Below are positions 25,855 to 34,195 of a stretch of 64,000 nucleotides of DNA, piece by piece. Within the stretch, counting starts at the first letter, position 1. The number at the start of each line of letters is the position of its first letter. This stretch comes from Runella salmonicolor (GTDB lineage Bacteria > Bacteroidota > Bacteroidia > Cytophagales > Spirosomataceae), in NCBI RefSeq assembly GCF_024158025.1, contig NZ_JAMZEL010000002.1, forward strand, positions 1 to 64,000, in the 5' to 3' direction. The notes beneath the pieces were generated by a model. That model had not been told where the DNA came from. It saw nothing but the letters and a program-made list of their open reading frames with translations, and did not search any database. The position numbers and the translations under genes were made by a program.

Positions 25855-27099
25855 TTATTTTTTTAGATTATTTTCAAACAGAAATACACCGTTTTTATTG
25901 GCAATGATGATGTCGGGTTTGCGGTCTTTGTTCATATCCTGTACCGTGATATTTAAGCCTGCCCCCGAATCATTGTCAATGACGTGCTCCGTCCAGTAGG
26001 GCTTTTTGCCCGGCGTCAGGTCAAACCATAGGAGGTAGGCGGCATCTGCATCGCCAGGGTCGCGGCCGTGGTGGGCCAAAAACCGCTTGCCAGTGATGTA
26101 TTCTTTACGGCCGTCACCGTTCAAATCTGCCATGATTGATGAGTGGGTTTGGGCGGTGGTAGTGCTCATTACGTGCGTGGTGAAGTTGATTTTACCTTCG
26201 TTATCGGTAATCTGCTGGTGCCACCAAATGCCCAAAGCGTGGGCCGAGGCGCTGATGACATCGTTTTTGCCGTCACCATCTACATCCACAACCTGCATGT
26301 GTGAGCAGGGTTGTCCCAAATCGGCGGGATGAAATTTCCAGTTTCCAGCGGTTTTATCGGTAGTTCCTTCAAACCAACCTTCGCGAATGACCACGTCGTT
26401 TAGACCGTCTTTGTTGACGTCGCCATACCCAATTCCGTGCGAAAAAATCTCGGTTCCTGGCACATTTTCGGCGCTTAGGTTGTAGCGTTTCCATTTCGTA
26501 TCACCACGCTTTACGGGGGCTTTCAGCCAGATAATCTGTTTTTTGGCTTTGTCGCCGCAAAGAATGTCAAGGCGTCCGTCGCCGTCCATGTCAATAAATC
26601 CCGGTGATTCGTTGGCGATACCGACCGAATCGGCAATGATGTGTTTTTGCCAGACGCCCGGTTTATTGCGCGGATTTTCAAACCAGAAGGCGGGTTTTCC
26701 CGGAAAATCAATGATGACAACATCGTCCCAACCGTCCAAGTTTACATCCATACCCATGTTCAAAAACGAGTTGCTGTATTCTTTTCTAGGATTAAATACC
26801 CTTGAAAACATTCCAAAACCTACCGTCGATGCAGAGGCTTCAGCGGTTGAAGCGTTGGTGATTTCGGCGGGGGCCATTTGGTGTTTTATCCAAGAAGGAG
26901 CTTCAAACCAATAATAACCCGCAACGATGTCCAATTTTCCGTCTTTGTTGAGGTCGGCTACGGCTACGCCTTCCGAGATAAAATCCCTCGTCAATTTTGT
27001 TTTCTTGAAGCCTGAAGGGAGTGTGGTGGTTACGGGTTGGCAAAAGGCGGTCTCGTAAACAAAAGCGAAAAAAATGATTATCAGATGTTTAGTCTTCAT
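25855..27099 (-). CDS. secreted FG-GAP / VCBS repeat propeller protein
   Basis: A 414-residue protein with a signal peptide (MKTKHLIIIFFAFVYETAFCQ). It is built of FG-GAP/VCBS-like blades with calcium-loop motifs of the type DxNxDG: VADLNKDGKLDIV, MDVNLDGWDDVVI, IDMDGDGRLDILCG, GDVNKDGLNDVVI, VDVDGDGKNDVIS, DLNGDGRKEYI and QDMNKDRKPDIII. Seven such loops fit a single seven-bladed propeller. It starts 13 bases after the cupredoxin-dehydrogenase-like gene, so the pair is one operon. Members of this group often accompany extracellular sugar or sorbosone dehydrogenase-like proteins in Bacteroidota; their substrates are mostly unknown. Confidence 0.88.
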   Translation of the reverse strand: MKTKHLIIIFFAFVYETAFCQPVTTTLPSGFKKTKLTRDFISEGVAVADLNKDGKLDIVAGYYWFEAPSWIKHQMAPAEITNASTAEASASTVGFGMFSRVFNPRKEYSNSFLNMGMDVNLDGWDDVVIIDFPGKPAFWFENPRNKPGVWQKHIIADSVGIANESPGFIDMDGDGRLDILCGDKAKKQIIWLKAPVKRGDTKWKRYNLSAENVPGTEIFSHGIGYGDVNKDGLNDVVIREGWFEGTTDKTAGNWKFHPADLGQPCSHMQVVDVDGDGKNDVISASAHALGIWWHQQITDNEGKINFTTHVMSTTTAQTHSSIMADLNGDGRKEYITGKRFLAHHGRDPGDADAAYLLWFDLTPGKKPYWTEHVIDNDSGAGLNITVQDMNKDRKPDIIIANKNGVFLFENNLKK

Positions 27100-27112
27100 T
27101 GTTGCGAAGGTT

Positions 27113-29965
27113 TTATTTTCCTAATGCTTTATCAATCAGCATCTCACTTTCGTGGTTTTCGTGCGAATGCACTTTTCCTAAGCGGTCTTTCAGGTCTTTG
27201 AGTAGTTTTTTAGACTCTTCGGTTCCAATCGCCGTTACGCGCTGAATCGTGTAAGGGAGTAGCTTAGGGAATTTGGAAGTTTCGGCCATTTGCAGTGCGC
27301 GTTTTGCATCGACGGCTGCCAGCGGTTCGGCGGCGTACCATAGCATCAATGGTAGATTATGATCCTCTTTATCTTCGGCTTTCTGCGCAAGGGCTTCCAC
27401 CACATCCCATCGCTGCGACGGTTCGAGTCGTATCATTGCCGAGGTTAGGTAAAGTCTTACTTGGGCAGAAGGGTCATTTTTTGCCAATTCAGCAAAACGT
27501 TTTAGGGCTTCAGGACTCACGCTTTTGTCTTCGGTCACCAACTGAATGGCCCAGCTCCTGACGTATTCGTTTTCGTGGGAAAGTAACTCAATTAAATCCT
27601 TTTCGGTCAGTCCTTGGGTAACGTGGAGTGCCCACAGTGCGCGTAGTTTACGGGTAGCATCAGGATTTTCGGCGAGTATTTTTTTGAGGGCTTTGTGGAC
27701 TTTCTTATTGGGTCCACGCTCCTGCAACAGCGTGCGGGCCTGCCGTACGTACCATTCGTTGGCGTTTAGCTGGTAGTTTACTAATTCCATATCTGACGCC
27801 TTGGCCAAGTTTACCTGTACCCATTTGTCATTCTCGTGGGTAATTTTAAAAATTCGACCCATGGTTTTATCATGAACGTCGGGATTGGGGCTATGGCATT
27901 GGTTTTTATCATACCAGTCAATGGCAAAAACCGACCCGCTGGCGTCGTATTTGAAGTTGAGCCACTGCGACCAAGTGTCATTCATCGCCATAAAATCATC
28001 CCGGTGTCTAACCACGTACCCCGACCCGCTCCGTTGGGGGTGGTCACGGTTTAGCCGGGCACCGTTGATGTTGTTCATAAAAATCTCATTTCGGTACTCT
28101 TCAGGCCATGAACCGCCCAGATACACCATGGCTCCCGCGTGGGCATGACCGCCGCCTTTAGCCGCCGACCGAAAATTGCCCGCGTGGGGGCCGCGCTCAC
28201 CCACCCAGTGTACGTGGTCAGCGGCGGTTTTGATGTCGTCGTAGGTGTAGGGGTTAAAATGTTTTCCCGCCTGTCGCTGATAACGGGCATTTTGGATAAT
28301 ATGGTACATGTGCGGAATGACGCAGGCCGTGATGAAAGGATGCCCGTAGTCGTTAAAATCAATGCCCCAAGGGTTGCTCGTGCCTTCGGCAAATACCTCA
28401 AATTGGTGGTTGGTGGGGTGGTATCGCCACACACCAGCGTTGATTTTAGTGCGCTCAGCATCGGGAGCGCCGGGTTTTCCGACGTTGGAATGGGTAAACA
28501 CACCGTGCGTTCCGTAAAGCCAACCATCGGGCCCCCATCGCAAGCTGTTCAGGGTTTCGTGGGTGTCTTGCGTTCCCCAGCCGTCCAATAGTTTTTGGGG
28601 CGGTCCTGCGGGTTTGTCATTTTTGGCGTCTATCGGGATATATAAAAGATAAGGAGCCGCTCCGAGCCATACGCCACCCATGCCGACCTCAATGCCACTG
28701 ACCAGATTCAGGCCTTCCATGAATACTTTTCGGCTGTCGAGGGTGCCGTCGCCGTTGGTATCTTCCAAAATCAAAATGCGGTCTTTGCCTTGTCCTTCGG
28801 GAGCAGGAGTGGGGTACGTGTGGCCTTCCACCACCCAAAGGCGGCTCCGTGAATCTATCGTAAAACTAATCGGACGCACCACGTCTGGCTCGGCAGCGGC
28901 TAAGGTTATTTTAAAGCCTTTGGGTGGTGTCATGGCCTTGGCCGCTTCGATGCCCGACAGCCCCGCATTCAGGACGGGGTCTAAGGGGGGAAGAATAATG
29001 ATGTCTTTCTGTTTCAGCTCGTTAGGGAATTCGGGACGGGTGGGGTAAAATAGAAATTCATCAAAGTTGATGTGCGCCCACTTGTCGTGGGGAATATACG
29101 GGATTTGGGAAATACCCGTTTCGTTGTCAATAATCTTGATGTAAATCTCTTTGTCTAAGTACCCCTGAAGGTCGACCACGACTGGTTGCAGGGTGGCGCG
29201 TCCTTGCCCAGTGATGTTAAAGATAATCTGATTGGTGCCAGCTAAACGCAATTCGACGCGGGTGTCCGCTAATGCCCCCCCCGAAACCCGAAACGCAGCA
29301 AAAGGATGAGTGACTTTAAAAGGAGAGGAGGTTAATGTTCCCGTCAATTTTGCGTTGGTTGTACCTCCGCTGCTCAGAAAATGCGTTCCCTCAAAGCCAA
29401 TACGCATATCTTTTTCGTGGATGGGAGAGGGGTCGAGAGAAATCAAAGGGTTGGCAAAGGCCGTTCCGGTGGCGGTCCAATCTTTTAACGTACCCGTTTC
29501 AAAATTAAGATTTAACGGTTGGCCGTCTTTTTTTGGCAACTGCCCCTGAATGGTCGCGGTAGAAATAACGCCCTCCACCACTTCAAAATTTCCAACCATA
29601 CCTGCCGCCCGGTGGCCGGGTACGGAGCAATAATAAATGTCACTTTGAGTGGCGGTGAAAATAAGGGTGGTACTCATCCCTTTTTCCAGAATGGTCTTAC
29701 TTTTTATGCCCATTTTTTCCAGGGCTATGTCGTGGGTCATCAATTCTGCATTGGTGATTTTTATCCGAACCCGGTCGCCTTTATTGGCCCGCAGCGTAGG
29801 GTTTCGCGCCCCGTCTGGGCTAAAATACCCCACCATTGAGGCCTCTAGCGCATAATCGCGGTCAAAGCGTGTAGTATCTTGAGTTTTTGATTGCTGGGCA
29901 GTGGCGTGTTGAAATGCTAAGAATAAAGCGGTGCATAAAGGTAGCAGCAGACGTGAAAGGTGCAT
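27113..29965 (-). CDS. secreted cupredoxin - PVC-type dehydrogenase propeller - HEAT fusion
   Basis: About 950 residues from the ATG at 29965, preferred over an in-frame TTG at 29995 because a signal peptide (MHLSRLLLPLCTALFLAF) then comes first. An N-terminal cupredoxin domain carries a complete type 1 copper site: His78 and C-SVPG-H-RAAG-M (Cys113, His118, Met123). A lectin-like beta region (about 150-290) follows, then a sorbosone-dehydrogenase-like propeller (GFKITLAAAEPDVVRPISFTI; LRWGPDGWLYGTHG; NQCHSPNPDVHDKTMGRIFKI) and C-terminal HEAT-like helices (about 740-950). Related PVC-type proteins usually end in a cytochrome c domain, but no CxxCH is present here, so copper may replace heme as the electron outlet. 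That last point is inference. Confidence 0.83.
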   Translation of the reverse strand: MHLSRLLLPLCTALFLAFQHATAQQSKTQDTTRFDRDYALEASMVGYFSPDGARNPTLRANKGDRVRIKITNAELMTHDIALEKMGIKSKTILEKGMSTTLIFTATQSDIYYCSVPGHRAAGMVGNFEVVEGVISTATIQGQLPKKDGQPLNLNFETGTLKDWTATGTAFANPLISLDPSPIHEKDMRIGFEGTHFLSSGGTTNAKLTGTLTSSPFKVTHPFAAFRVSGGALADTRVELRLAGTNQIIFNITGQGRATLQPVVVDLQGYLDKEIYIKIIDNETGISQIPYIPHDKWAHINFDEFLFYPTRPEFPNELKQKDIIILPPLDPVLNAGLSGIEAAKAMTPPKGFKITLAAAEPDVVRPISFTIDSRSRLWVVEGHTYPTPAPEGQGKDRILILEDTNGDGTLDSRKVFMEGLNLVSGIEVGMGGVWLGAAPYLLYIPIDAKNDKPAGPPQKLLDGWGTQDTHETLNSLRWGPDGWLYGTHGVFTHSNVGKPGAPDAERTKINAGVWRYHPTNHQFEVFAEGTSNPWGIDFNDYGHPFITACVIPHMYHIIQNARYQRQAGKHFNPYTYDDIKTAADHVHWVGERGPHAGNFRSAAKGGGHAHAGAMVYLGGSWPEEYRNEIFMNNINGARLNRDHPQRSGSGYVVRHRDDFMAMNDTWSQWLNFKYDASGSVFAIDWYDKNQCHSPNPDVHDKTMGRIFKITHENDKWVQVNLAKASDMELVNYQLNANEWYVRQARTLLQERGPNKKVHKALKKILAENPDATRKLRALWALHVTQGLTEKDLIELLSHENEYVRSWAIQLVTEDKSVSPEALKRFAELAKNDPSAQVRLYLTSAMIRLEPSQRWDVVEALAQKAEDKEDHNLPLMLWYAAEPLAAVDAKRALQMAETSKFPKLLPYTIQRVTAIGTEESKKLLKDLKDRLGKVHSHENHESEMLIDKALGK

Positions 29966-30255
29966 AGGATAGGTAAGAAGGGTTTGGTTATACAAATTCC
30001 TTTTAAAATTATAAAATTATCTTAGTCTTTGATACTAAAAGTATTACGTGAAATACTATATACGTTGCTATCTAAAGGAGTAATTATCCCTTTATTTACT
30101 TGACAGACAGGGTTTATGATCATAAATGTGGATTTGATTCCCCGTTTACGAGCGATGACGGCTGGCATTAAAATTGAGTATGTCATAAATATTCTGCACA
30201 TTTTTAATCAACTTAGTATTTATTCATGGCTAACTAATGAAATCGCGCTACAATC

Positions 30256-30591
30256 ATGGCAACGAAAAAGAATGATAATGACAAAAGCGAGCGGGAGGAA
30301 GAGTTTCCGGGCTATCCGCTTTATCCAGCAAGTGAGGATATTTACAACAAGGCAACGAAAGAGGGGGATTTGGACCCCGAAGACCTGACCCAACGGAAGT
30401 CAGAAAACGATGAGGTGGGCGAATGGAACGAAAAAGACTTCGAGGCTGATATTTCGGGGGGAGATTTGGATATTCCGGGCGCTGAATTGGACGATGAGCT
30501 AGAAGCCATCGGGTCTGAAGACGAAGAGAATAATTATTATAGCCTGGGAGGTGACAATCATATCGACCTCGAGGAGCAAAATGATGAGTAG
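30256..30591 (+). CDS. small highly acidic hypothetical protein
   Basis: A 111-residue cytoplasmic-type protein starting MATKKNDNDKSEREEEFPGY. It is dominated by Asp and Glu, with the segment EEFPGYPLYPASEDIYNKATKEG that I have met in uncharacterised Bacteroidota proteins, and a repeated 'GGDLD/GDLD' pattern in the middle. No domain is known. The ATG choice follows the basic start after an in-frame gap; a terminator hairpin 18 bases beyond the stop closes a monocistronic unit. The extreme charge suggests a nucleic-acid mimic or disordered linker, which is speculation. Confidence 0.65.
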   Translation: MATKKNDNDKSEREEEFPGYPLYPASEDIYNKATKEGDLDPEDLTQRKSENDEVGEWNEKDFEADISGGDLDIPGAELDDELEAIGSEDEENNYYSLGGDNHIDLEEQNDE

Positions 30592-30608
30592 AGCGAAAGC
30601 AATCTAGC

Positions 30609-30643
30609 GGGGGAATATTCAAGTTATTCCTCCACTTTTTTTT
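30609..30643 (+). terminator. intrinsic terminator, plus strand
   Basis: GGGGGAATA (30609-30617) pairs with TATTCCTCC (30625-30633) with one mismatch around a 7-base loop, followed after AC by eight T (30636-30643). It ends the transcript of the acidic protein gene, only 9 bases before the next small ORF. Confidence 0.7.
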
Positions 30644-30651
30644 AAAAAACA

Positions 30652-30804
30652 ATGATGGCTCGCAATCGTTACAGACCAACTAGCCGCCGCTTAGGAAGAC
30701 CGTCGCAAAATGTGATGGGAGAAATGTTCCAAAAAACCCCTTGGTGGGTATGGATTATTGTGTTGCTGCTTCTTATTCTCTTTTGGAAATTGACGGAAAG
30801 ATGA
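30652..30804 (+). CDS. small single-pass membrane protein
   Basis: A 50-residue ORF: basic N-terminus (MMARNRYRPTSRRLGRPSQN), then KTPWWVWIIVLLLLILFWKL as one membrane segment and a short TER tail. The positive-inside rule puts the N-terminus in the cytoplasm. It has a start 9 bases after the T-run of a terminator and a terminator of its own at 30861-30890, so it looks like a real short gene that could be expressed by read-through. No family is recognised. A second ATG, codon 2, is an equal start candidate. Confidence 0.6.
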   Translation: MMARNRYRPTSRRLGRPSQNVMGEMFQKTPWWVWIIVLLLLILFWKLTER

Positions 30805-30860
30805 ACGTCTTGGATGTATACCAAGTGAATTGTAGAAACTGGATAGATGGACAAGTAAAT

Positions 30861-30890
30861 GCCTTTAAACGCAACGATAAAGGCTTTTTT
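30861..30890 (+). terminator. intrinsic terminator, plus strand
   Basis: GCCTTTA (30861-30867) pairs with TAAAGGC (30878-30884) around a 10-base loop, followed by six T (30885-30890). It lies 57 bases after the stop of the small membrane protein. Confidence 0.65.
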
Positions 30891-31239
30891 AAATTTTTTT
30901 AAAATTTTTTATTGAAAAAAATAAGCCAAAACATGTTGCTTTTTCCCTTGTTGGGGTAGATGTAAGCGCAGAATTGTAGAAATTTTAGCAGTAGGGTAGA
31001 TTGTCTATTTTTGTCTTTATGGGATATTTTTGTACTTCTATTTGTCGACACCTCTACTCATTCACCCGTAATTGTTGTAAGTCAACAAAGACTTAAAAAT
31101 ATAACAATGTGTATTCGTTTTTGTATTTTTATAATATTTTAACAGGTGGGCCATTTGTGTTTTTAGATATATTTCCACATCTCAAGTAAATAAGTTAAAG
31201 GAGAATTGAAGTAGGCAACTGGTTGCTAATATTTTTCAG
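30891..31239. other. 349-bp AT-rich intergenic region
   Basis: Very T-rich, with poly-A/T stretches near 30891-30920. A -7-like TATTTTTG occurs at 31006-31013 but without a -33 partner at normal distance. No gene or strong secondary structure was found. Confidence 0.5.
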
Positions 31240-31341
31240 ATGACTACCAAAATATACTTAAAGTCAAAACAGGTTTTAGCTTCACCAAAATATTACGAAT
31301 CGATGGTGTTTTTCGATCAAAAAATGGAGAATGATGATTGA
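31240..31341 (+). CDS. doubtful micro-ORF upstream of the 90-residue gene
   Basis: A 33-codon ORF (MTTKIYLKSKQVLASPKYYE, ending DQKMENDD). Composition is protein-like (Lys-rich start, acidic end), but there is no promoter, RBS or known relative, so it may be chance. Confidence 0.2.
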   Translation: MTTKIYLKSKQVLASPKYYESMVFFDQKMENDD

Positions 31342-31380
31342 TTTTGCTCCATCAAATGGCGCTGAATAAGACAGATTTAA

Positions 31381-31413
31381 TTTGGAATTTATTTAGCTTA
31401 TCTGCTATATTTG
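31381..31413 (+). promoter_or_regulatory. Bacteroidota promoter (TTTG-N21-TATATTTG)
   Basis: TTTG at 31381-31384 and TATATTTG at 31406-31413 are separated by 21 bases, matching the -33/-7 consensus. Transcription would begin near 31420, giving a leader of about 25 bases before the ATG at 31444. Confidence 0.7.
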
Positions 31414-31443
31414 AGGAAGTTACCCTACTAAATACCATAAAAA

Positions 31444-31716
31444 ATGTTTATTCGTTACGCAATCTGTCCAATTACTGGGCTTGAGATTGTACCTTGTTCT
31501 AAGTCCGATGAAACCTTTGACGGCTACAAGTACATCATTCCCAGTATCAGTGAAAAACTGCTGGTTTCCATCTCAAACAACGTTCTCCAAGACCAAGAAA
31601 GTCGCAATGCTCTTATTGAGCACCGCGATAAGTTTGTGAAAAATCTTCAAATGATTTCTAAACTCAGGGAAGAAACCTTTGTTTCTCAGGGCAACTGGTG
31701 GCTTTTTGTAAAATAG
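31444..31716 (+). CDS. small hypothetical protein
   Basis: A 90-residue protein starting MFIRYAICPITGLEIVPCSK. Two cysteines near the N-terminus (CPITG and PCSKSDE) could bind a metal with others missing, but no clear zinc motif is formed. The remainder is mixed alpha/beta with a long helix (LQDQESRNALIEHRDKFVKN) and ends GNWWLFVK. It has no signal peptide. A consensus promoter precedes it at 31381-31413, which supports a real monocistronic gene. I do not recognise the family. It converges with the beta-helix lipoprotein gene, 8 bases apart. Confidence 0.65.
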   Translation: MFIRYAICPITGLEIVPCSKSDETFDGYKYIIPSISEKLLVSISNNVLQDQESRNALIEHRDKFVKNLQMISKLREETFVSQGNWWLFVK

Positions 31717-31724
31717 TATTTTTC

Positions 31725-33107
31725 TTATTCTACCGCCCCGATTGATGGCGGATTGGCCCGTGCGGTGTTGTAAAAATCGTCTGTTAGAAAAGACTGATAC
31801 AAGCCAGCTTTTTTGGCGGGTGAAGTAGCAAGCAGCTTAAAACTTACTTCATCCGCCAGACCCGCTGCCGCTGGAGATGCAAAATAGCGATTGTTCGTAA
31901 TCAAACTTGGCTTGGTTACGCTTTGCTGACTCCATATTTTATCGTTGGCAGTTGTTTCACTCTGTTGGAAAGACAAGTTGTTAAATATTTGAATATCACC
32001 TCCCTGTAAATTATAGACGTCCACAACTACCCCCACAAATACGGTAGGTTTTGACGTATTCATCTTGCCAGCTGTATTGTTGAATACTTTGGTGTTGCAA
32101 TAAGTGCTTACGTCTGGTATGATGTGGTGTGCAAAACTTTGCACTTCCAGCGCGCTGTATTTACGACTGTTCCACACAATGTTGTTATAAAGTAGCACTT
32201 CTCTGGGCTGAGAGCCTTGGGAGAATGGCCAGAAACGGATAAAATTTCCCTGATGATTGGTACATTTATTGTTGTAGACACGCCCGTTTCCGAGCAATAA
32301 AAAAATGCCGTTGTGCTTATCAGTACCTCCGTTGATGTCGTCAAGTATATTATGGTGAATATCGCATCCTTCCACGTTTCCGATGTAAAGTAGCGTTTCA
32401 ACCGTTGGACAGTTCTTAAAAGTACAATAGGCGATTTCGGGGTTTTTACAAAAACCATTATTAACTATGCCACCCGAATTATTGAGGTTACCGTTGATTT
32501 GAATACCTCCAGTATGCTCAAAATCACAGTGTAGAAGTTTAAAATTCAGAAAAGCGGTGGCATCTGTGCCGTTGTAGGTGGCGGTATTGTCGTAGAAAAG
32601 GGCGTAGTCTTCCACATTTTTCAGGCGAATTCCTTCCAGTGTCAATGCCTGTGGAAGGCTTCCTGTGATGGTAATGGCGCGGTAGGTTACATCGTGCAGG
32701 AAAATGTTTTTAGCTTTACGATACCCCGTCACCGTCAGATTGGATACATTCTCCAACGTGATTCCTCCACCGACTACTTCTACGGGACCATTTGCCACAA
32801 GTGTGACGGGTTGAGTGGCCGTGCCGTTGAGATTGGTAAACAACAGGTCTTTGTAGGTGCCGGGAGTGATAGCTATAATTTCGCCGGGTTTAATAGAAAG
32901 AGCTTTCCCGTCAATGGTTAAATAGCCCGAACCCGAACCCAAGGTGCGAGTGGGAATGAGTGGTACTTGGTCGTCTACCTCAAAAATGGGGTTGTCAAGC
33001 GGGGTTGCATTTCCTTTGCAACCGAATAAGAAAATCAAAACCAGAAACAATTTCAACGTGTAGGGTAGGATAATGGTTTTATGGACAGGGCAGTGCATAA
33101 GTGACAT
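31725..33107 (-). CDS. right-handed parallel beta-helix lipoprotein
   Basis: A 460-residue protein with a lipoprotein signal (LKLFLVLIFLFGCKGN, lipid-bearing Cys at about 30). From about residue 60 it has the short-turn repeats of pectate-lyase-like beta-helices: 'GGITLENVSNLTVTGY', 'NIFLHDVTYRAITITG', 'CDFEHTGGIQINGNLNNSGG', 'CTFKNCPTVETLLYIGNVEG', 'CDIHHNILDDINGG'. The domain usually binds or cleaves polysaccharide; catalytic residues are not identifiable. The likely location is the outer membrane or surface. Monocistronic, reading away from the cold-shock-domain gene. Confidence 0.85.
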   Translation of the reverse strand: MSLMHCPVHKTIILPYTLKLFLVLIFLFGCKGNATPLDNPIFEVDDQVPLIPTRTLGSGSGYLTIDGKALSIKPGEIIAITPGTYKDLLFTNLNGTATQPVTLVANGPVEVVGGGITLENVSNLTVTGYRKAKNIFLHDVTYRAITITGSLPQALTLEGIRLKNVEDYALFYDNTATYNGTDATAFLNFKLLHCDFEHTGGIQINGNLNNSGGIVNNGFCKNPEIAYCTFKNCPTVETLLYIGNVEGCDIHHNILDDINGGTDKHNGIFLLLGNGRVYNNKCTNHQGNFIRFWPFSQGSQPREVLLYNNIVWNSRKYSALEVQSFAHHIIPDVSTYCNTKVFNNTAGKMNTSKPTVFVGVVVDVYNLQGGDIQIFNNLSFQQSETTANDKIWSQQSVTKPSLITNNRYFASPAAAGLADEVSFKLLATSPAKKAGLYQSFLTDDFYNTARANPPSIGAVE

Positions 33108-33235
33108 TAAATTTGCGAGAGTTATCAGGTCTCCCGTACTATTTCTTTATGGGTATATCAAAGATAACAGAATGGTATATATTATAACGAAAAAACAGCG
33201 TATTTTATGTGCGATGCTACTGGTGATTGGGGGGG

Positions 33236-33288
33236 ATATTCACGACAAAGCCCCGAGAAGAGTCTTCTCGGGGCTTTGTCGTGAATAT
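33236..33288. terminator. exceptionally long hairpin, 25-bp perfect stem with 3-base loop
   Basis: Bases 33236-33260 are perfectly complementary to 33264-33288 with only AGT between. The core GCCCCGAGAAG is strong. It begins 15 bases beyond the stop of the cold-shock-domain gene (33303), so its likely role is transcription stop or 3' end protection. No T-run follows on either strand, so a Rho-independent mode is not certain. Confidence 0.75.
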
Positions 33289-33302
33289 ATTGGGTACTTT
33301 CT

Positions 33303-33752
33303 CTACATTTTCTTTACCGCAACGGCACTTGGCCCTTTTTGGCGTATTTCAATTTCGAAAGTAACTTTATCGTTTTCTTTGATTGGTCCGCTTAGTTCAT
33401 TGATGTGTACAAAGATGCTTTCCTGAGACTTAAGGTCTCGGATAAAGCCGTAACCTTTTTGTTCGTTAAAGAAACTCACAACTCCCTCTCTGATAATCTC
33501 TACAGGTTCGTCAATCTGTTTGGCGACCCCAAGCGTAATATCTTCACTGTTAACGACCTTCTTTTTCCGTGGGTCTGGTGGCGTGTTGGAAATGTTGCCA
33601 TTCTCGTCAACGTAGGCAATCATGTCTTCGAGGGATTGTCCCTTCTTGGCACTTGCCTGCCGTTCTTCTTTTTTCTCCTCCTTGTCCTTTTTCTTCTTTA
33701 ATTTTTTCTTCTCTCTTTCTTTTTTACTAAATGTCTCCTGTGAACTAGCCAT
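33303..33752 (-). CDS. cold-shock-domain protein with lysine-rich N-terminus
   Basis: A 149-residue protein. Residues about 1-40 are a highly charged Lys/Glu segment (KKEREKKKLKKKKDKEEKKE), and the C-terminal 65 residues form a cold-shock domain with both RNA-binding motifs: KGYGFIRD (RNP1) and SIFVHI (RNP2). Such proteins melt RNA structure and act as RNA chaperones. The Lys/Glu region is probably helical or disordered and adds RNA affinity. Long 5' spacer (33753-34195) is in keeping with cold-regulated leaders, but no leader element was identified. Confidence 0.9.
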   Translation of the reverse strand: MASSQETFSKKEREKKKLKKKKDKEEKKEERQASAKKGQSLEDMIAYVDENGNISNTPPDPRKKKVVNSEDITLGVAKQIDEPVEIIREGVVSFFNEQKGYGFIRDLKSQESIFVHINELSGPIKENDKVTFEIEIRQKGPSAVAVKKM

Positions 33753-34195
33753 ATTTTATTGTTCTTGAGCGTTGTATCCGTTTTTCAATAGCATGAGGGG
33801 GTTAAAAAACAGATGGTGTTGTGGTTTTATTGAATAGAAATACCAATCAAATGAGAGCTTACTATACGACTTAGGGATGCCCCAACGAGTGATCGTAAAA
33901 GGCATAAGTTGGACGGAAAAATCAGGAAATATTGGTATTCTGTTTAGTATCAACGCAAAAAAGTGCGTAATAATTTCCTATTAGATTAATTATATATTGT
34001 GATTTAAAAATAAATGAGAAAATGCTCTTCTCAAAACCCTTTAAAACCCCTTTTTTTAGCCATTATTTTTCCTCTTTAGCGCCCTGAAATGCGCATATTT
34101 TAGTTTAAGTATTTGATAATCAATGGTTTGTATTTTTGGTTGCTTCTCAACAATTATCTGAAGGTATTTTTTGACGAAAGCATACCGAAAAGCTT
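33753..34195. other. 443-bp intergenic region
   Basis: Between the end of the sugar dehydrogenase gene (34196) and the cold-shock-domain start (33752), both minus strand. A 65-codon open frame on the minus strand (33756-33953) directly precedes the cold-shock gene but has no protein-like features apart from length; it is probably leader. AT-rich otherwise. Confidence 0.5.

Noticed and set aside
30254..30679. A 141-codon minus-strand open frame across the acidic small gene
   Set aside because: Pro/Arg/His/Leu bias is the mirror of the acidic coding strand, and it spans a terminator hairpin.
33756..33953. A 65-codon minus-strand frame directly before the cold-shock-domain gene
   Set aside because: No homology features; more likely untranslated leader.
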